Assembly (NCBI GenBank): GCA_034359265.1
Contig: CP136891.1
Location: 40,416,001-40,480,000, forward strand
Origin: Canna indica
Lineage: Eukaryota > Streptophyta > Magnoliopsida > Zingiberales > Cannaceae
Length of the DNA stretch: 64,000 nucleotides
Reading direction: 5' to 3'
A program made the position numbers and the translations under genes. How positions within the stretch are numbered: the first letter of the stretch is position 1; each line of letters begins with the position of its first letter. Shown one piece after another: positions 12,446 through 25,645 of this stretch. A model generated the notes under the pieces. It searched no databases. It saw nothing but the letters and a program-made list of their open reading frames with translations, and was not told the origin of the DNA.

Positions 12446-15400
12446 TGTTGGTGAAATGTCCTACACTATAGGGGGTGAATATTGTGTTTTCTAAACTTTT
12501 CGCCTAATTCCGGTTTTAAACGTTTCTTACAACACTTAGGCAAGTTATCAATTTAACGACTAAATGTGGGAGCGATTAATAATAAAGTAATTAATTAACA
12601 CAAACAAGAATAAAAATGCTAACACAATGATTTATAGTGGTTTGGCCAGAATGCCTACTCCACTACCTAAGCACCTCGCTTAGGATCTCCAAATTAGTTT
12701 AACTTGATTAATTATTTTCCTTACAATGAGGACTTTACATTGAAAAGTCTCTGCTCTCAAAGCGAAGGCACTTCCACACCCAGAAGTATACCGCCTTCCT
12801 ACCGAGAGCACTCTCCCACCTCAACCCTAAGGACAACTCAACTAATCCTAGCAAACTACGTTTACACCGGTAGATTTAAGCCTTAACACCAAGGCAACCA
12901 CCAACTCAATCAACCTTGCACTCTAGGTTTACACACCTGAGAATACAATGAAATAAATGATAAAATACACAAACAATGGAGAAAATAAATAGTACAACAA
13001 ATACTTAGCTCCAAACACGAGTCTTAGTTCCTCTTGATGCCTCAATGATGAATCGATCAAAGCGTGAAGGGAAGATCAAGGAGTTCAGATCAAAACTAGG
13101 GTTCTTGCAAAGGTGGCTCAATGAAATCTTTAGAATGATCAAGGATGGCTCAATAAAGGTGAAGACCAAGGAGGAAGGCACTCTAGGGCTGCTATTTATA
13201 AGCCCCAAGAAGAGAGAGCCTAAACACCTCTCCTAACGGGCAAAAAACTGCCCGATGGTGCCGCCCAATCCCTGGTTCGGTCGAAGGTTGGTCGATCGAT
13301 CGAGCGACTGCCTCAGTGATTGGATCGGAGCCCTCTGTGCATTTTGGGCTCCTTTCGATCGACCGGCCGTAGAGTACCGTTAGTCTACCTATTGTACCTA
13401 TACTCTACATGGAGTTTTAGCCGGGTTCTTTCTTCGGCTCGGGTTTCGGATTACGAGTTTGGTTCTTTAAGGGTCTTTGCATCATAATAAGGATTTTACA
13501 ATTTATCTAGACACCCTAGATCTAGACTTTGTCTTCCCGATGAATCCGAGCGTGTCGACCAACGTCCTTTCAATTTTCTAATTTCTCAGATATTTTTTAT
13601 TGCGGACGTCAAGCACTAACTGACTTGGAATCTAAAAATATTTCTTAATGAAAATATTAGTTCCATGTTTGTTATCATCAAAACCACGATTAAGACCAAG
13701 ATTGAAAATATTGGGCCAACAATTCTCCCCCTTTGTGATGATGATAAATATCCCTAAGAAAATATATCATTTAAGCACAGAGGACAACCCATGGTATTTC
13801 TCCCCCTATCAACCTACATATCTATGAAAATAAACTCCTCCTATCTATATGCATTGATTTCCTATATGTTCTTACATTTTTACCTATATTTTTCCCTCTT
13901 TTGACATCAATCAAAAAGGATGAGAAAAGTCAACTATGGCCAAAGTTGGAACTTGAAAACTAGTTTTCATGAAAACGAAGTCAACCAACTGCAAGGACGA
14001 AAACAACATATCGAATGAGGAACTAAGAATCATGTACTAACTCACGTATCTATATTTTCAAGTATCGGTCAATGAGTAAAGAATCATTTTATAAATGATT
14101 TTTCTCTCTAGATTATTAGAACAATACCAAAAGTGAATTCAAAATATCATAATTGAAATCTCATTTGAAGATTGGACCAAAAATCAAAGTATTGGAAAAA
14201 TAAATATTTAGGAAGAACGATACTTTAAAATTTTGAAATTCAATTTCAAAAATCCATATCAAATCATATTCTTACTAGAACTCTTTGAAATTTTTACTGA
14301 ATAAACTAGATTTTTCAGAGAACATGCAGTTTCAAGAATCATCCAAAAATTAATTTTCTGTATTTTTCTAAAAATAATTGAAATTTAGTGGCATTCTCGT
14401 AAATATTAGATATTTTTTAAAAGTTTTCAATTTTCATTCAAACTTTCCAGATATCAAGATATAATCATTTAAAGCATGTTTATCAAGTTTGAAGTAAAAA
14501 TAACATTATTTGGTAAAAATTTTACCTTTGCATGATTTCATTCAAAAATAAGCATGTTAACATGAAATTGTTAAGTATCAATTTTTAACCTACACTCATG
14601 GTTTTACAAACTTAGACATATAGACACTTATCATGAGTAAATCTAAACATGTTTGTGAAGTTTGGACCTAAAAATGAAGGTCTCTAATAATGGATATTCA
14701 CCTAGAGCAAGTTTCATTCAATGAAATTTGTCTAAGTTACTAAAGTTCTACCTACTCATGAGAATTCAAGGATTTAACATGTAATTACCATCATGAGTAA
14801 AGAGTCACCAATAAAGCATTAATATTGAGGTATTATACTAGGATTTTATGAAAATCAAAATCATACCTCATACTTGAAAATTTAGCCAAACTAATCTTTT
14901 TCATTCTAATTAGCCTTCCATTTAACCGTAGATTTAACTTGCATGAGGAAATCATTGGTAATATAATGGCACAATTATTTCAAGCAAGTTAATCACTCCA
15001 GATAGCAAAGTAAGCATCAAAGTTTTCATTCAAAATCCAACTTTGCTAAATAGTTCAAAATCTGTTTTAAATGAAATCAAGTCATATCAAAAATGAATTT
15101 TAAGATATCACAAGTGTAATGAAGATGAAAACTTGATCTCAAACCCTTTCTATTGATTGAAAATCGAAAGACCACAATTACCCTACACTTTAGAACCACA
15201 AGGCCGCATGAGCCTGTTATAGGATAAATAGGTATCCTAAGAGAACATAAATCAAAAATCAAAAAACATTTTTAAAACTTATCAAGAGCGGAAAATCTAC
15301 TAGTATTAAGCAAATATCAAAACTCCAACTATGATTTAAGCAAGTGGGTATAGGACATGATACCAAAGTCTTTGATGCCAATTTTCATACCAATGACGTC

Positions 15401-18114
15401 ATGGTAGCTTGAAGTTGCAACCTCTTGGAGATTTCTCATTTGGATCCAAGGTCAACTTCAATATTCCATTTCTCTTTACCCTTGTGTGGTAGCTTCCCCT
15501 ACAAGAGAACATGATACTTTTGGTACCCAAATGCCTTTGGGTCCTAGGGGGTTGGTGGGCTTAGGTACCCAAAGTGTCTTAACACCACTAGGGTTCACTT
15601 TAAAAATACAATCATAAATTGCATGCTCACATATGCCACAACAAAAGCAATGACCATGGAATTCTTTCTTTTTACCATTCTTATGAACATGAGGTCTAAT
15701 GTTAGAATGCTTGGCATGAGAAACATGATGAGCATGAGCATTCTTAGGTGAAACATTTTTCTTAAAAGATGAAGCATGTGATAAATTACTAATTTTCCTA
15801 CTCAAGAAAACAACCTCAATTTTTTAAGTCATTAATGGATTTGTGTAAAGCTTGTATTTGAGATTTCAACAAGCAATTTTCATTTCTCAAAGTATCATTC
15901 CCAAGTTTGAAATCATTTTTCAAATCATTACTTCTAGTCTCAAGTTTTTAAGCTCTAGTTCCAAATTGTCATGGCATGAAACAAAAGACTTAGACTTTAA
16001 GTTCTCATTTTCTAGCTCTAAAGCATGCACATGAGAACTAAGCTTAGAGTTTTCTTTCTTTCTTTTCCTATTTTCTTTATTCTTTTTCATAAGCAATTCA
16101 GACATTTTTCTACATTCTTCAATCAACTCATCATATGACATGTTAACTGAGCTTGAGTTGCTAGAATCACTATTTTGACAAGAAGCGGTAGAATTTACCT
16201 CATCATCAAATCCCATGAGGCAAAGTTGAGAGGTAGCTTCATTATCTTCTTGTGATTCGGAGATGGATGTTGAAGCACTTGTCCTCTTCGTGGCATTCTT
16301 CTTCGATGAAGGGCAATTCCTTTTAATGTGCCCCTTTTCCTTGCACAAGTAGCATATAACCTTTCTTTTTCGGCTTTTTGATTTGCTTCTTTGACTAGAA
16401 GCACTAAGATCATTAAAACCGAGGTTAGTACTAGGGGGATGACCATTGTCATCACTACCCTCAACAAATGTATTAAGCTCTTCGGTTTTAGCATAATTAT
16501 ATAACATATTTAATGTGGACCAAATATCAAATATGGAAGAACAATGCATAACATTTTCAAGTATATCATTTGAAAATGAGCAATATAGGAGATGTGTTGT
16601 TTTATCATTCAATTCAAACAATTTCACTTGTTCTTGATTCCAACCATTTATGTCAATGGTGGGCTCAATATATTCATTATTTAGCATGCACCATAGATCT
16701 AAACATTGTGTTTTAAGAAAATATGCATCCTATTCTTCCAAACACCAAAATTTACCTCATCAAACCTAGGTGGTGCAAACACTATACTCTCTACTATCAT
16801 TCTAGGATCGAGGCTAGATGTTGATGAGATGGTGAAATCTCAATCCACGACCCGCTCTGATACCAAATATTTGTGAAATGACCTATACTAGAAGGGGAGT
16901 GAATATTGTGTTATCTAAACTTTTCGCCTAATTCCGGTTTAAACATTTCTTATAACACTTAGGCAAGTTATCAATTTAACGACTAAATACGGAAGCGATT
17001 AATAATAAAGCAATTAACACAAATAAGAATAACAATGCTAACATAATGATTTATAGTGGTTCGGCCCCAATCCCTACTCCACTACCTAAGCACCCCGCTT
17101 AGGATTTCCAAACTAGTTTAACTAGATTAATTAGTTTCCTTACAATGAGGACTTTACACCGGAAAGTCTCTGCTCTCAAATCCAAGGCACTTCCACACCC
17201 GAAAGTATACTGGCTTCCTACCAAGAGCACTCTCCCACCTCAACCCTAAGGATAACTCAACTAATCCTAGAAAACTACGTTTACACCGGTGGATTTAAGC
17301 CTTAACACTAAGGCAACCACCAACTCAATCAACCTAGCACTCTAAGTTTACACACTTGAGAATACAACGAAATAAATGATAAAATACACAAACAATGGAC
17401 CAAATAAATAGTACAATAAATACTTAGCTCCAAACACGAGTCCTAGTTCCTCTTGATGCCTCAATGATGAATCGATCAAATTAGCTTTAAGGCAAGATCA
17501 AGGGGTTGAGATCAAAACTAGAGTTCTTGCAAATATGGCTCAATGAAATATTTAGAAGGGATCAATCATGGCTCAATGAAGATGAAGATCAAGGAGGAAG
17601 GTACCCTAGGGCTGTTATTTACAAGCCCCAAGAAGAGAGAGCCAAAATAGCTCTCCCAATGGGCAAAAAACTGCCCGTTGGCATCACTCAGTTGCTGGTC
17701 TGATCAAAGGCCGGTCGACCGACCGAGCGATCGACTGAGCGACCGAAGCCATTTGTGCATTCTGGGCTCCTTTCGGTCAACCAGCCATAGAGTACCGGTA
17801 CGAGTTTGGTTCTTTCTTCGGTTCGAGTTCTTTCAGCTTTCGGATTATGGGTTTGGTTCTTTAAGGGTCTTTGCATCATAATTAGGATTTATAATTCATC
17901 TAGACACCCTAAACCTAGACTCTATATTCCCGATGATTCTGACCGCATCGACCAACGTCCTTTCAATTTTTTGATTTCTCCTATATTTTCGATCGCGGAT
18001 GTCCAACACTAACTGACTTGGAACCAAAAAGTACTTCTTAATGAAAAGATTAGTTCCATGTTTGTTATCATCAAAACCGAGATTAAGACCAAGATTGAAA
18101 ATCTTAGGCCAACA
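12446..18114 (-). mobile_element. Gag-only Ty1-copia retrotransposon, minus orientation
   Basis: LTRs lie at 12446-13721 and 16868-18114 (about 1.25 kb, TGTTGG to CCAACA). The 5-bp target duplication TGAAC is at 12441-12445 and 18115-18119. The primer-binding site, complementary to initiator Met tRNA, reads GCTCTGATACCA on the plus strand at 16854-16865. The purine tract AAAGGGGGAGAAT (minus) abuts the other LTR at 13722. Internal DNA holds only gag-like frames; protease, integrase and reverse transcriptase are absent. Long LTRs and a coiled-coil gag recall the SIRE/Maximus lineage (inference). Confidence 0.92.
15476..16687 (-). pseudogene. Copia gag remnant with zinc knuckles
   Basis: The frame 16687-15920 holds gag UBN2-like sequence (DIWSTLNMLYNYAK) and then a CCHC knuckle, CYLCKEKGHIKRNC. 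A Ser-rich stretch and a coiled coil rich in Lys, Glu, Asn and Leu follow. A second frame, 15805-15476, carries CFCCGICEHAIYDC and LWVPK/IWVPK motifs that normally precede the protease region of plant copia polyproteins. It stops at GEATTQG, before any pol domain. The gag is split by a frame change near 15830-15920. If expressed it could bind RNA, but the element depends on others for pol. Confidence 0.82.
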
Positions 18115-18119
18115 TGAAC

Positions 18120-19010
18120 GTCGATGAATGCAAAATATCGGGCACGAAGAGCCACAATTGTCATGTATTCATGCAGAGATTGCTTCTGGTCGCGTTTTGA
18201 GATCATCTACATGATAAGATTTGGGGTCCGTTGACAGAATTAAGTATGTTTTTTAGAAACATTTGTGAAAATGTCCTTCAAGTCGAAGATATGTCAGCAC
18301 TTGAAAATAATATTATTGAAATCATATGCAAGCTGGAGTAATTTTTCCCTCCTATATTTTTTGACTCGATGGAGCATCTACCGATACACTTGGCATATGA
18401 GGCACAAGTTGGTGGCCCCGTTCAATACCGGTAGATGTACTTATTTGAAAGATACATGAATCTTTTGAAGAAAAAAGTAAAGAACACTGTGACAATTGAA
18501 TGTTCATATCAAAAGCATATACAATTCAAAAATTTCAACAGTCTACTCATTTTATTTTGAATCCACCATCAAGACAAGGCTTAATCATCTTCCATAGAAC
18601 GATGATGAGGGAGCTCGACCATCAGATGGGGGATCTCGACCATCATATGGTTGTTTAAATATCTTTTATTACCCGGGTCGTACTTTGGGTTCTCGTCTGT
18701 CTCGATTCTTAAATGCGAAGAGTACCAATTGACCCACTTGTACATTTTACTAAATTGTTCAGAGATTGAAAAGTTCATTGAAATATTTGACATCGAGATG
18801 GTGACAAAATACTCAATTTACATTGATGATGAATTAGAGAGATTACGCAATCATGAGCTCCCTAATTGGTTTCGAGCTTATAGTACAAAACATAGAGGAG
18901 AAATAGATAATAGAATATTTGACTTTGCTAGTGGACCGGCATGACTTGTACCATGTTATAACAGTTATTTTGTTAATGGATATAAATTTCACACACTTGA
19001 ATATTCATCT
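18120..19010 (+). pseudogene. CACTA transposase DUF4218/DUF4216 region, broken
   Basis: This continues the gene interrupted at 12445. It reads KSHNCHVFMQRLL, then DSMEHLPIHLAYEAQVGGPVQ, MYLFERYMN, HLYILLNCSEIEKFIEIFD and NSYFVNGYKFHT-like sequence. Multiple stops and frame changes are present. At about 19015 the sequence jumps directly to the second CACTA gene (GGSMSFAVHER), so the DUF4216 end and the first exons of the second gene have been lost. Confidence 0.82.
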
Positions 19011-19825
19011 ACATGGCACGGGGGTGCGGCACACTTGTGGCTCTATGTCTTTTGCAGTGCATGAGCGTTGTATGTTATGTATAATTTCCTTACTTTTAAT
19101 TAAATAATATATTGCGTACAATGATACTAATGTATTTGTTTTCTAATGTTAGACGCGGGTGGCAGAGGACTGCACCGTCCAATGCCCCTCGCTGATGGAG
19201 GTGTTTGAGCGAACTCACTGTTGGCGACATGGGGTGGGGGACTACATCGATAGTAGGGTCGCGATCATCATGGTAAGTATTTATGTCTATTTGATTTACG
19301 CAATTTTTATTTATAGTTTATATATATGTAGTATTTAGAATATAAACGCGTGTAGGAGACATACACGAGGACCGTGATTGACCGCAGAGGAACGTCGCAG
19401 GGTGACTTGACCCTGTAGCGTGGGTCGAGGCTGTAGGTGGCTAGGAGCACAGCCATATTTATGGCTTTGCAGACGGTGGCCATGCACGTGCCGTGTTAGG
19501 GCCACTTGGGGCACCGACCCCTCCTGTTGCGAGTGAGTGGCCCTTGACATCCCGGACGCAGGACTAGAGCCGGATAGCGGCTTTGGAGTCCGAGCTTACA
19601 CAACAGAGACAGGTGATGGAGGAGCAGAGACAGACGAATGACGGGTTGAAACAAATGATGGATGTGCAGAGATAGATGATGGAGAACTTATAGGTGCTTC
19701 TGACTCAGATTATATCTCACTCCGGCATTCATATACCGATGATGTTCGAGTCGTCCTCCTCGACCTAGTCGACGCTCCCAACCCAGTCGTCGTCGACTCT
19801 ACCGCCTCCACCGCAGCCGTGAGAT
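19011..19825 (+). pseudogene. Second CACTA protein, 3' exons, degenerate
   Basis: Recognisable pieces are GGSMSFAVHER at 19033, an exon starting at 19153 with VAEDCTVQ and MEVFERTHC, and a last exon from about 19356 with ETYTRTVID and a Gln/Arg-rich tail. Stops and frameshifts are frequent. The closest relative in the window is the gene at 37959-39345. It ends shortly before the solo LTR at 20038. Confidence 0.7.
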
Positions 19826-20037
19826 TTTGGTTTATTGTATTTTGATTATATATTTTGATACTTGTTAGACTCCATTTGAGGCTTTGAAACTTGATAGTTG
19901 TTTCTATACTTTAGATTTGATATTTTGATACTTCTTTGCCTCCGTTTGAGACTTATAGTTGTTTATATACTTGATAGTTGTTATATACTTTAGATTTGAT
20001 ATTTTGATACTTTTTTGCCTCCGTTTAACGCATATAG

Positions 20038-21790
20038 TGTTGGCTTAAGGTTTTCAACCTTGGTCTTAATCTCGGTTTTGATGATAACAAACATGGAACT
20101 AATGTTTCATCGAGAAATTCTTTTAGGTTCCATATCGGTTAGCGCTCGACGTCCTCGATCTGAAATATCGAAGAAATCAGAAAATCATAAGGACGTTGGT
20201 CGACGTGCTCGGATTCATCGGGAAGATAGAGTCTAGGTTTATGGAGTCTAGTTTATGTTGTAAATCCTCATGATGATGCATAAGATCCCAAAAACCAACC
20301 CCGAATCCCAAAATAAGAAAACCCGAAAACCGCCCTGAAATTCACTAAGCCTAGGAAGCTCCTTGGAGGGCTATATGACCTAGATATTTTTCTGACACAA
20401 AAAATGATGGTAATTATTCCTTGGGTAGAAACTAGATAACGAGGTATTTTTAAGGATTTTTTGGAAGTCTTTAGCCTACCCATATTTAACCCGGAAGATT
20501 AGAAAATTTTTGTTTTCCGGAAATTTATACTAGACCCCAAAAACTAGATTTTCATTCTTAACGGTTTTAATTTTTTAGATATTTTTATTGAATCCAAATG
20601 GGGGTTAATCCTTATATAACATTTATGTTTTAAAGTTATTAATTTAAAGTTAAGAAATATTATATAAGTAGACTTAGCAAAAACGAAACCAAAAAATGAA
20701 CAAACAAAGCAAAAAATCTGCCCTGCCCAGGTTCGATCGACCGACCGAAGGAGAAGGGATTTCAGTTGATGGACTGGTCAACCGAATGATGCTACAACTT
20801 GGCAGTAGCCAATTCGGTCGATCGAATGCGGCGAAGAATTAGTAGTAGCCAATTCGGTCGACTAGTCGGTCGACCGAAGTGCGCCCAGAAGCGGCAGAAT
20901 GCCGCGGTCGCTTGGGCGGTCGATCGACCGGTCTACCGACGATCGACTGGAATTCAACCGAAAGGCAAAAAATAGCTAGTTTTTGTTCCGTTGAGCGGTG
21001 CTTCACCCAAGCCTTCTTCTTGGCCCTATAAATACCTATGCCTAAGCCTTCTTTTGACACTTTTGATCACTCCTACACTTCATTGAGCCATCCTTGATCA
21101 ATTCCAAGCTTTCATTGAGCCATTACTTAGAGAAATCCTAGTTTGATCTCTCATTTCTTGAGTTTGCCTTCTAGCTCAATTTGATTCATCATCAAGGCAT
21201 CAAGAGGAGCTAGGATTCATTGTGTTTGAGCTAAGTATTTGTGTTGTTATATTTTTGCTCCATTACTTGTATATTTTCTTGTTTATTTTATTGGATTTGA
21301 GCTTGTGAAGACCTAGATTGTTAGGTCTTGAAATTGGGTGGTTGCCTTTGTGTTTGAGGCTTAATTCCACCGGTGTAAACTTAGTTTACTATGATTAGTT
21401 GAGTTGTCCCATAGGTTGAGGAGGAAGAGTGCTCTCGGTAAGAAGGCGGAGACTTCCGGGTGTGGAAGTGCTTTAGGTTGAGAGCGAGACTCTTCGGGTC
21501 AAAGTCTTCGTTGAAAGGGAAACAAGATTAATCTAGTAAAGTTTAGTTTGGAAATCCTAAGCGGGATGCTTAGGTAGTGGAGTAGGCATTGGGGCCGAAC
21601 CACAATAAATAATTGTGTTTGCATTGATTCTGCTTGTGTTTATTTCATTATCTCATTTACGTTGCTTCCGCTTGCTACTCAACTTGTAATTTGCCTAAGT
21701 AACCAAAGAAACTATTAAAACCATATTTAGGCAAAAAGATTAGTAAACACACTATTCACCCCCCCCTCTAGTGTGGTCATTTCACCAACA
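20038..21790 (+). mobile_element. Solo LTR, copia-type, 1.75 kb
   Basis: The ends are TGTTGGCTTAAGG and TCACCAACA. The 5-bp target duplication TATAG is at 20033-20037 and 21791-21795. There is no primer-binding site or internal region, so it formed by LTR-LTR recombination. The U3-like part is dense in GGTCGATCGACC-type palindromes (20730-20950). A TATAAATA promoter box lies at 21027-21034. Confidence 0.92.
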
Positions 21791-23092
21791 TATAGTTGTT
21801 TATATACTTTAGGTTTGATATTTGATACTTGTTTGCCTCCATTTTAGGCTAAGATTGATTATATTTAAGTAAAACTTGTATGGTTGGTTGTATTTGTATG
21901 TGTACGATGTTTTGTGGTTGTAAATAGATTATATCTTGTGAATATTGTGTATACAGGAATTTTCAAAATTTTAATTTTTCAGTTACAAGATATAACTTCA
22001 GCGATGGCTTACCCACGCTTCACCATAACTAGGCCATTGCCGGAAGCGTATCGTAACTGGTTGATGGCCTGGGCAGCACCAAATATCACGGTTGCTAATA
22101 ATATCACCAATAGCTCCCAGCCGCGATTGATAGTTTAATTTCAGTGACATCCGCCTCGGCCATCACTGATCGATATGTTTAAATCAGCGACAGCGGTCAC
22201 GGTTGTCACTGATAATTACTTGGGACGGTCGCCCCTTTCAATCACAAATTATTTGAGATGCACACATAAGTGATGACTTTTTGCCACGGTGCGAGCCGTC
22301 CGTGATAGTCGTCATCGACGGTTCCACGATGGCATGAGTCGTCAGTGACAATGATAATTCTAGTAGTGATATCAGCAACCGGTAGAGCCGTTGTTGATAT
22401 GTTAACAACAACGGCCGGTAGAGCTATTCATTACTGGAATAACAAGCATCAACAATAACTCCAACCATTGTTGAGCCATTGCTGAAAGCCTTCAGCAATG
22501 TGCAATGGCCCGGCCGTTGCTGATAACTTAGCAACGTTTCAGTAACGGCCGTTGCTAATAAAATTATCACCAACGGTTCTGCTATGGGTCAACGTCGTTG
22601 TTGCTATTAGTATCAGCAACGGTTTTGCCACGGCTGTAGGGCCATTATAGATATATACATCAACCATGGCCAGGTTGCCATGGCAAGGTCGTTACTGAAA
22701 GCCCGTTGCTAAGCCATTGTTGTAGGTCATCAGCAACGGCTTTGAGGTTGCGGCCCAGAAAATACGACACACTTTCAGTAACGGCTTTCCCATGGACAGC
22801 CGTAGGAAAGCCGTTGCTGATGATGTTAACCTGTAACTGAAAAAATTTAAAATTTCTAATTTCCATTAATACATTGATATATTTAACCTAATACATAACT
22901 CACACATCCATTCACATACACATCACAGATACATCCAGATATACATCAAAATAATTATACTTATATTTATAATCATCCACAATCATATAAAAACTATTCA
23001 AATTCAAAACTATCATATCAATATCCAAACAAAATAAGTCAATCAAGTAGTATCCAAATAACAAAGTCAATATCCAAACAAAACAATAAAAC

Positions 23093-24673
23093 TCATGACG
23101 ACGTTGGAGGAAGGTCTAGATCATAATATGGCGAAGTCTGGAGTGCTTGGGAGTACACCGGCGTGGACTAGCTCGAGTACGATAGATCTGATGATGCAGA
23201 AGGGATGCCTACTCTGGTATGAGCTGAGATGTTGCGTAGCATAGCATGCATCTCCGCCATCATCTAACTCGATCTGACGCTCCATCATCTCACTCTAACG
23301 CGCGACCGTCTCCTCCAGTGTCCTTATCCTGCTGCTCTGATCATAATTAGTCTTGGAGGTGGACGGTCGCTCACCAGCGACTAAAGGGGTCGGTGCCCCA
23401 AGTGGCCTGAGCACGGATCGCGAATGACCATTGTATGCAAAGCCATATATGCGGTCATGGTCCCAGTCACCTGCAACCACGACCCATGCTCCTGCGTCAA
23501 AATCCTCGGGGGTGACCCGCGCTACATCACCGTCTGAGTGTAGGTCTCCTACTCGAGTTTGATTTTTTGTTTCATATTTTTTCCTAAAACTTAAATTATA
23601 AATAAATAATGAATAATTTAAATAAATATACTTACCATAATGATTGCAGCGCGGGTGTCGATGTACTCCCCTGCCCCATGTCTTCGACGGTGAGTCCGCT
23701 CAAACACCTCCTTCGGGGAGGGTCGCTGGACAGTCTCGTCATCCATCACTGTCATCTACATTTACAAAATAAATACATTATTTATTACACAAAGTAACAA
23801 ATAAAATATATAATTAAATTTAAGGTATAATACTTACCATACGACGACCGTGCACTACAAATGATATTGAGTCCTAGAAACATCAGGGGTTGTATATAAT
23901 TAAATAAAATATATAATTAAATTTATTACACCAGTGTGACGCACTACAAATAAAATATATAATTAAATTTAAGATTTCTAGCCGCAGTCCTAGAAACATC
24001 CTGCCATTGATCCGTCGACCATAATACCACGAGCTAGTCCCATATATCCGGAGTAATCCAATCGGGGTTGTATCCCCGAGTCTCCGCGATGTTTGTGGTC
24101 TCGGCTCGGGTCATCGCATGGGATCGGGCCTGCCCTAGGCCATTGTACCTCTATCGATATTAGCCTCCCAGGCAATGTAAATGAAGAACCTCTGGTCCTC
24201 AACCCATGTATAGCGAGCCTGCAAAACCCATAGCATGTCGACGTGCTCACAGGGCACGTGAGACCACGTGGGCCATGCCCCATGCATGTATCATCGGATC
24301 GTAGAAGATATGGGCCTCGGCACATCCTCCTGCTCGAACTTGCACAACAAAAATAAAGTTTAATATTATATTATGATATAATGAATTTGTAATAATTCAT
24401 AATTCATAATACATTATCGCTCCCCAATCACACTAATGAGTCTACGTGACTCTGTGGTTGGCGGAGACTGCCACCTATTTGGCCCGCGTGGCAGCCTGCG
24501 TCTCGATGAACTAGCCTCAGCGGCATGAGTATCATCGGTAGGAGTATCATTGGCAGGAGTATCATTGGCAGGAGTATCAGTAGTAGGAGGAAGTGCTGGA
24601 GTCTGACCGATCGGAGACTCCGAAACTCTCGTCCGACAATAACCACGATCCACCATATCCGTCGAATAAGCAT
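23093..24673 (-). pseudogene. Second CACTA protein (Transposase_24-like), minus strand
   Basis: Exon 1 at 24656-24414 reads MVDRGYCRTRVSESPIG through RRLISVIGER, matching the gene at 3613 with a different run of ANDTP-type repeats (about three copies). Later segments include sequence related to RYTWVEDQRFFIYIAW near 24150-24220 and GAWVVAGDWDHDRIYGFA near 23440-23480. The tail ends in DLDLPPTSS at about 23093. The conserved TGGSI core exon is partly missing around 23900-24000. Not functional as it stands. Confidence 0.7.
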
Positions 24674-24726
24674 ATAATTAGATTATATATATAGTAGAGA
24701 TAGATTTAATGGAAGATATACTTTAC

Positions 24727-25359
24727 AATTATTCCTCATCATCTGAGTAATAGTTTTTGAATTATTCTTCTTCATCTCCAGCTTCCTCAACTTCATTATC
24801 ATCATCATCAACATATTCAACTTCTAATTGAACTAACGTTGTGTTCGCATCATCGAGTATTGGAATAATACAGTCTACTGCGGGAGGATCATCTTCTTGA
24901 TAGAAATCATTTGTCACATCAGGTATCGAGTATTGGAATACTTCGCGTTGGACATTATCATTCAGTTGGAATTGACCCCCAAGACTATCAAGTATCATAG
25001 TTATATACAGATTAGATGGACTGAATAACGAAACACCAGTAAAGGAAGATTCACCATGTGACTGAACGACAGGATTGCTCGACGTCCCGACTTCACATGA
25101 CTCCCCATGACAAGTCCATATAAAATATCTTGGTGCATATCATTTGCTATACAGATGCAGAGTGATAGTTTCCCGATCTAGAAATTGTGCGATACGGACA
25201 TCGAATTTTATCACCGGCGCTAACGAATTTCCAATTCGAATAGGCAAAATTTAGAAAGTAAGTTACGCCTAAGCGAAACTCATTCGTTAAAGCTCCACGA
25301 TCAAAACGTTGGTACATCCAACTTCGATCGCCCGATATGATTCTGTCAATCAATGACAA
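24727..25359 (-). pseudogene. CACTA transposase remnant: start joined to acidic end
   Basis: 25359-25147 reads IDRIISGDRSWMYQRFD and YFLNFAYSNWKFVSAGDKIRC, the transposase-associated N-terminus. From 24998 to about 24727 comes the acidic C-terminus DDPPAVDCIIPILDD and EVEYVDDDDNEVEEAGDEEE. Everything between (Tnp2 and the DUF4218/4216 regions, well over 2 kb in full-length relatives) is deleted. Confidence 0.78.
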
Positions 25360-25386
25360 TATCTTCAGTCAATGTCTTTATAGGTG

Positions 25387-25645
25387 AGATGGTCCTATTT
25401 CATTCGGGATTCATGTTATTCATGTTATTCATATTGCACTAAGTATTTCTTTTAACCGCTAACTTCATTCTAAATTTTGACAGCATCTCCCTATAGTTCT
25501 CCGAATACGCATATCATCTAGGCGCGTATCGGAGAACAAGAGACATACAATAGCCAAAATTTAAGAATGAGTTAACGGTTAAAAGAAAAAAATAAGTGCA
25601 CTATAAATAACTATGTTCTCAAATTGTCCAATTAGGGACAATTCA
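25387..25645. repeat. Long foldback in the CACTA leader
   Basis: This is the counterpart of 28040-28310 in the reverse-oriented element. The inverted halves meet around 25500-25550, where GTTCTCCGAATACGC pairs with GCGTATCGGAGAAC. The outer arms include TTATTCATATTGCACTAAG against AAGTGCACTATAAATAAC. Pairing is imperfect but extends for roughly 100 bp on each side. Confidence 0.75.

Larger units (their letters stand above)
529..22368 (+). mobile_element. Composite CACTA (En/Spm) transposon, 21.8 kb, with nested insertions
   Basis: The left end is CACTACTA at 529 and the right end TAGTAGTG at 22361-22368. The flanking ATA at 526-528 and 22369-22371 is a 3-bp target duplication, as expected for CACTA. 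Both subterminal regions resemble those of the CACTA at 36119-40226. The element's own sequence is 529-1302, 5784-6737, 11449-12445, 18115-20037 and 21791-22368; the gaps are later insertions. It once encoded a TNP2-type transposase and the second CACTA protein. Both are now broken by stops and insertions. Confidence 0.85.
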
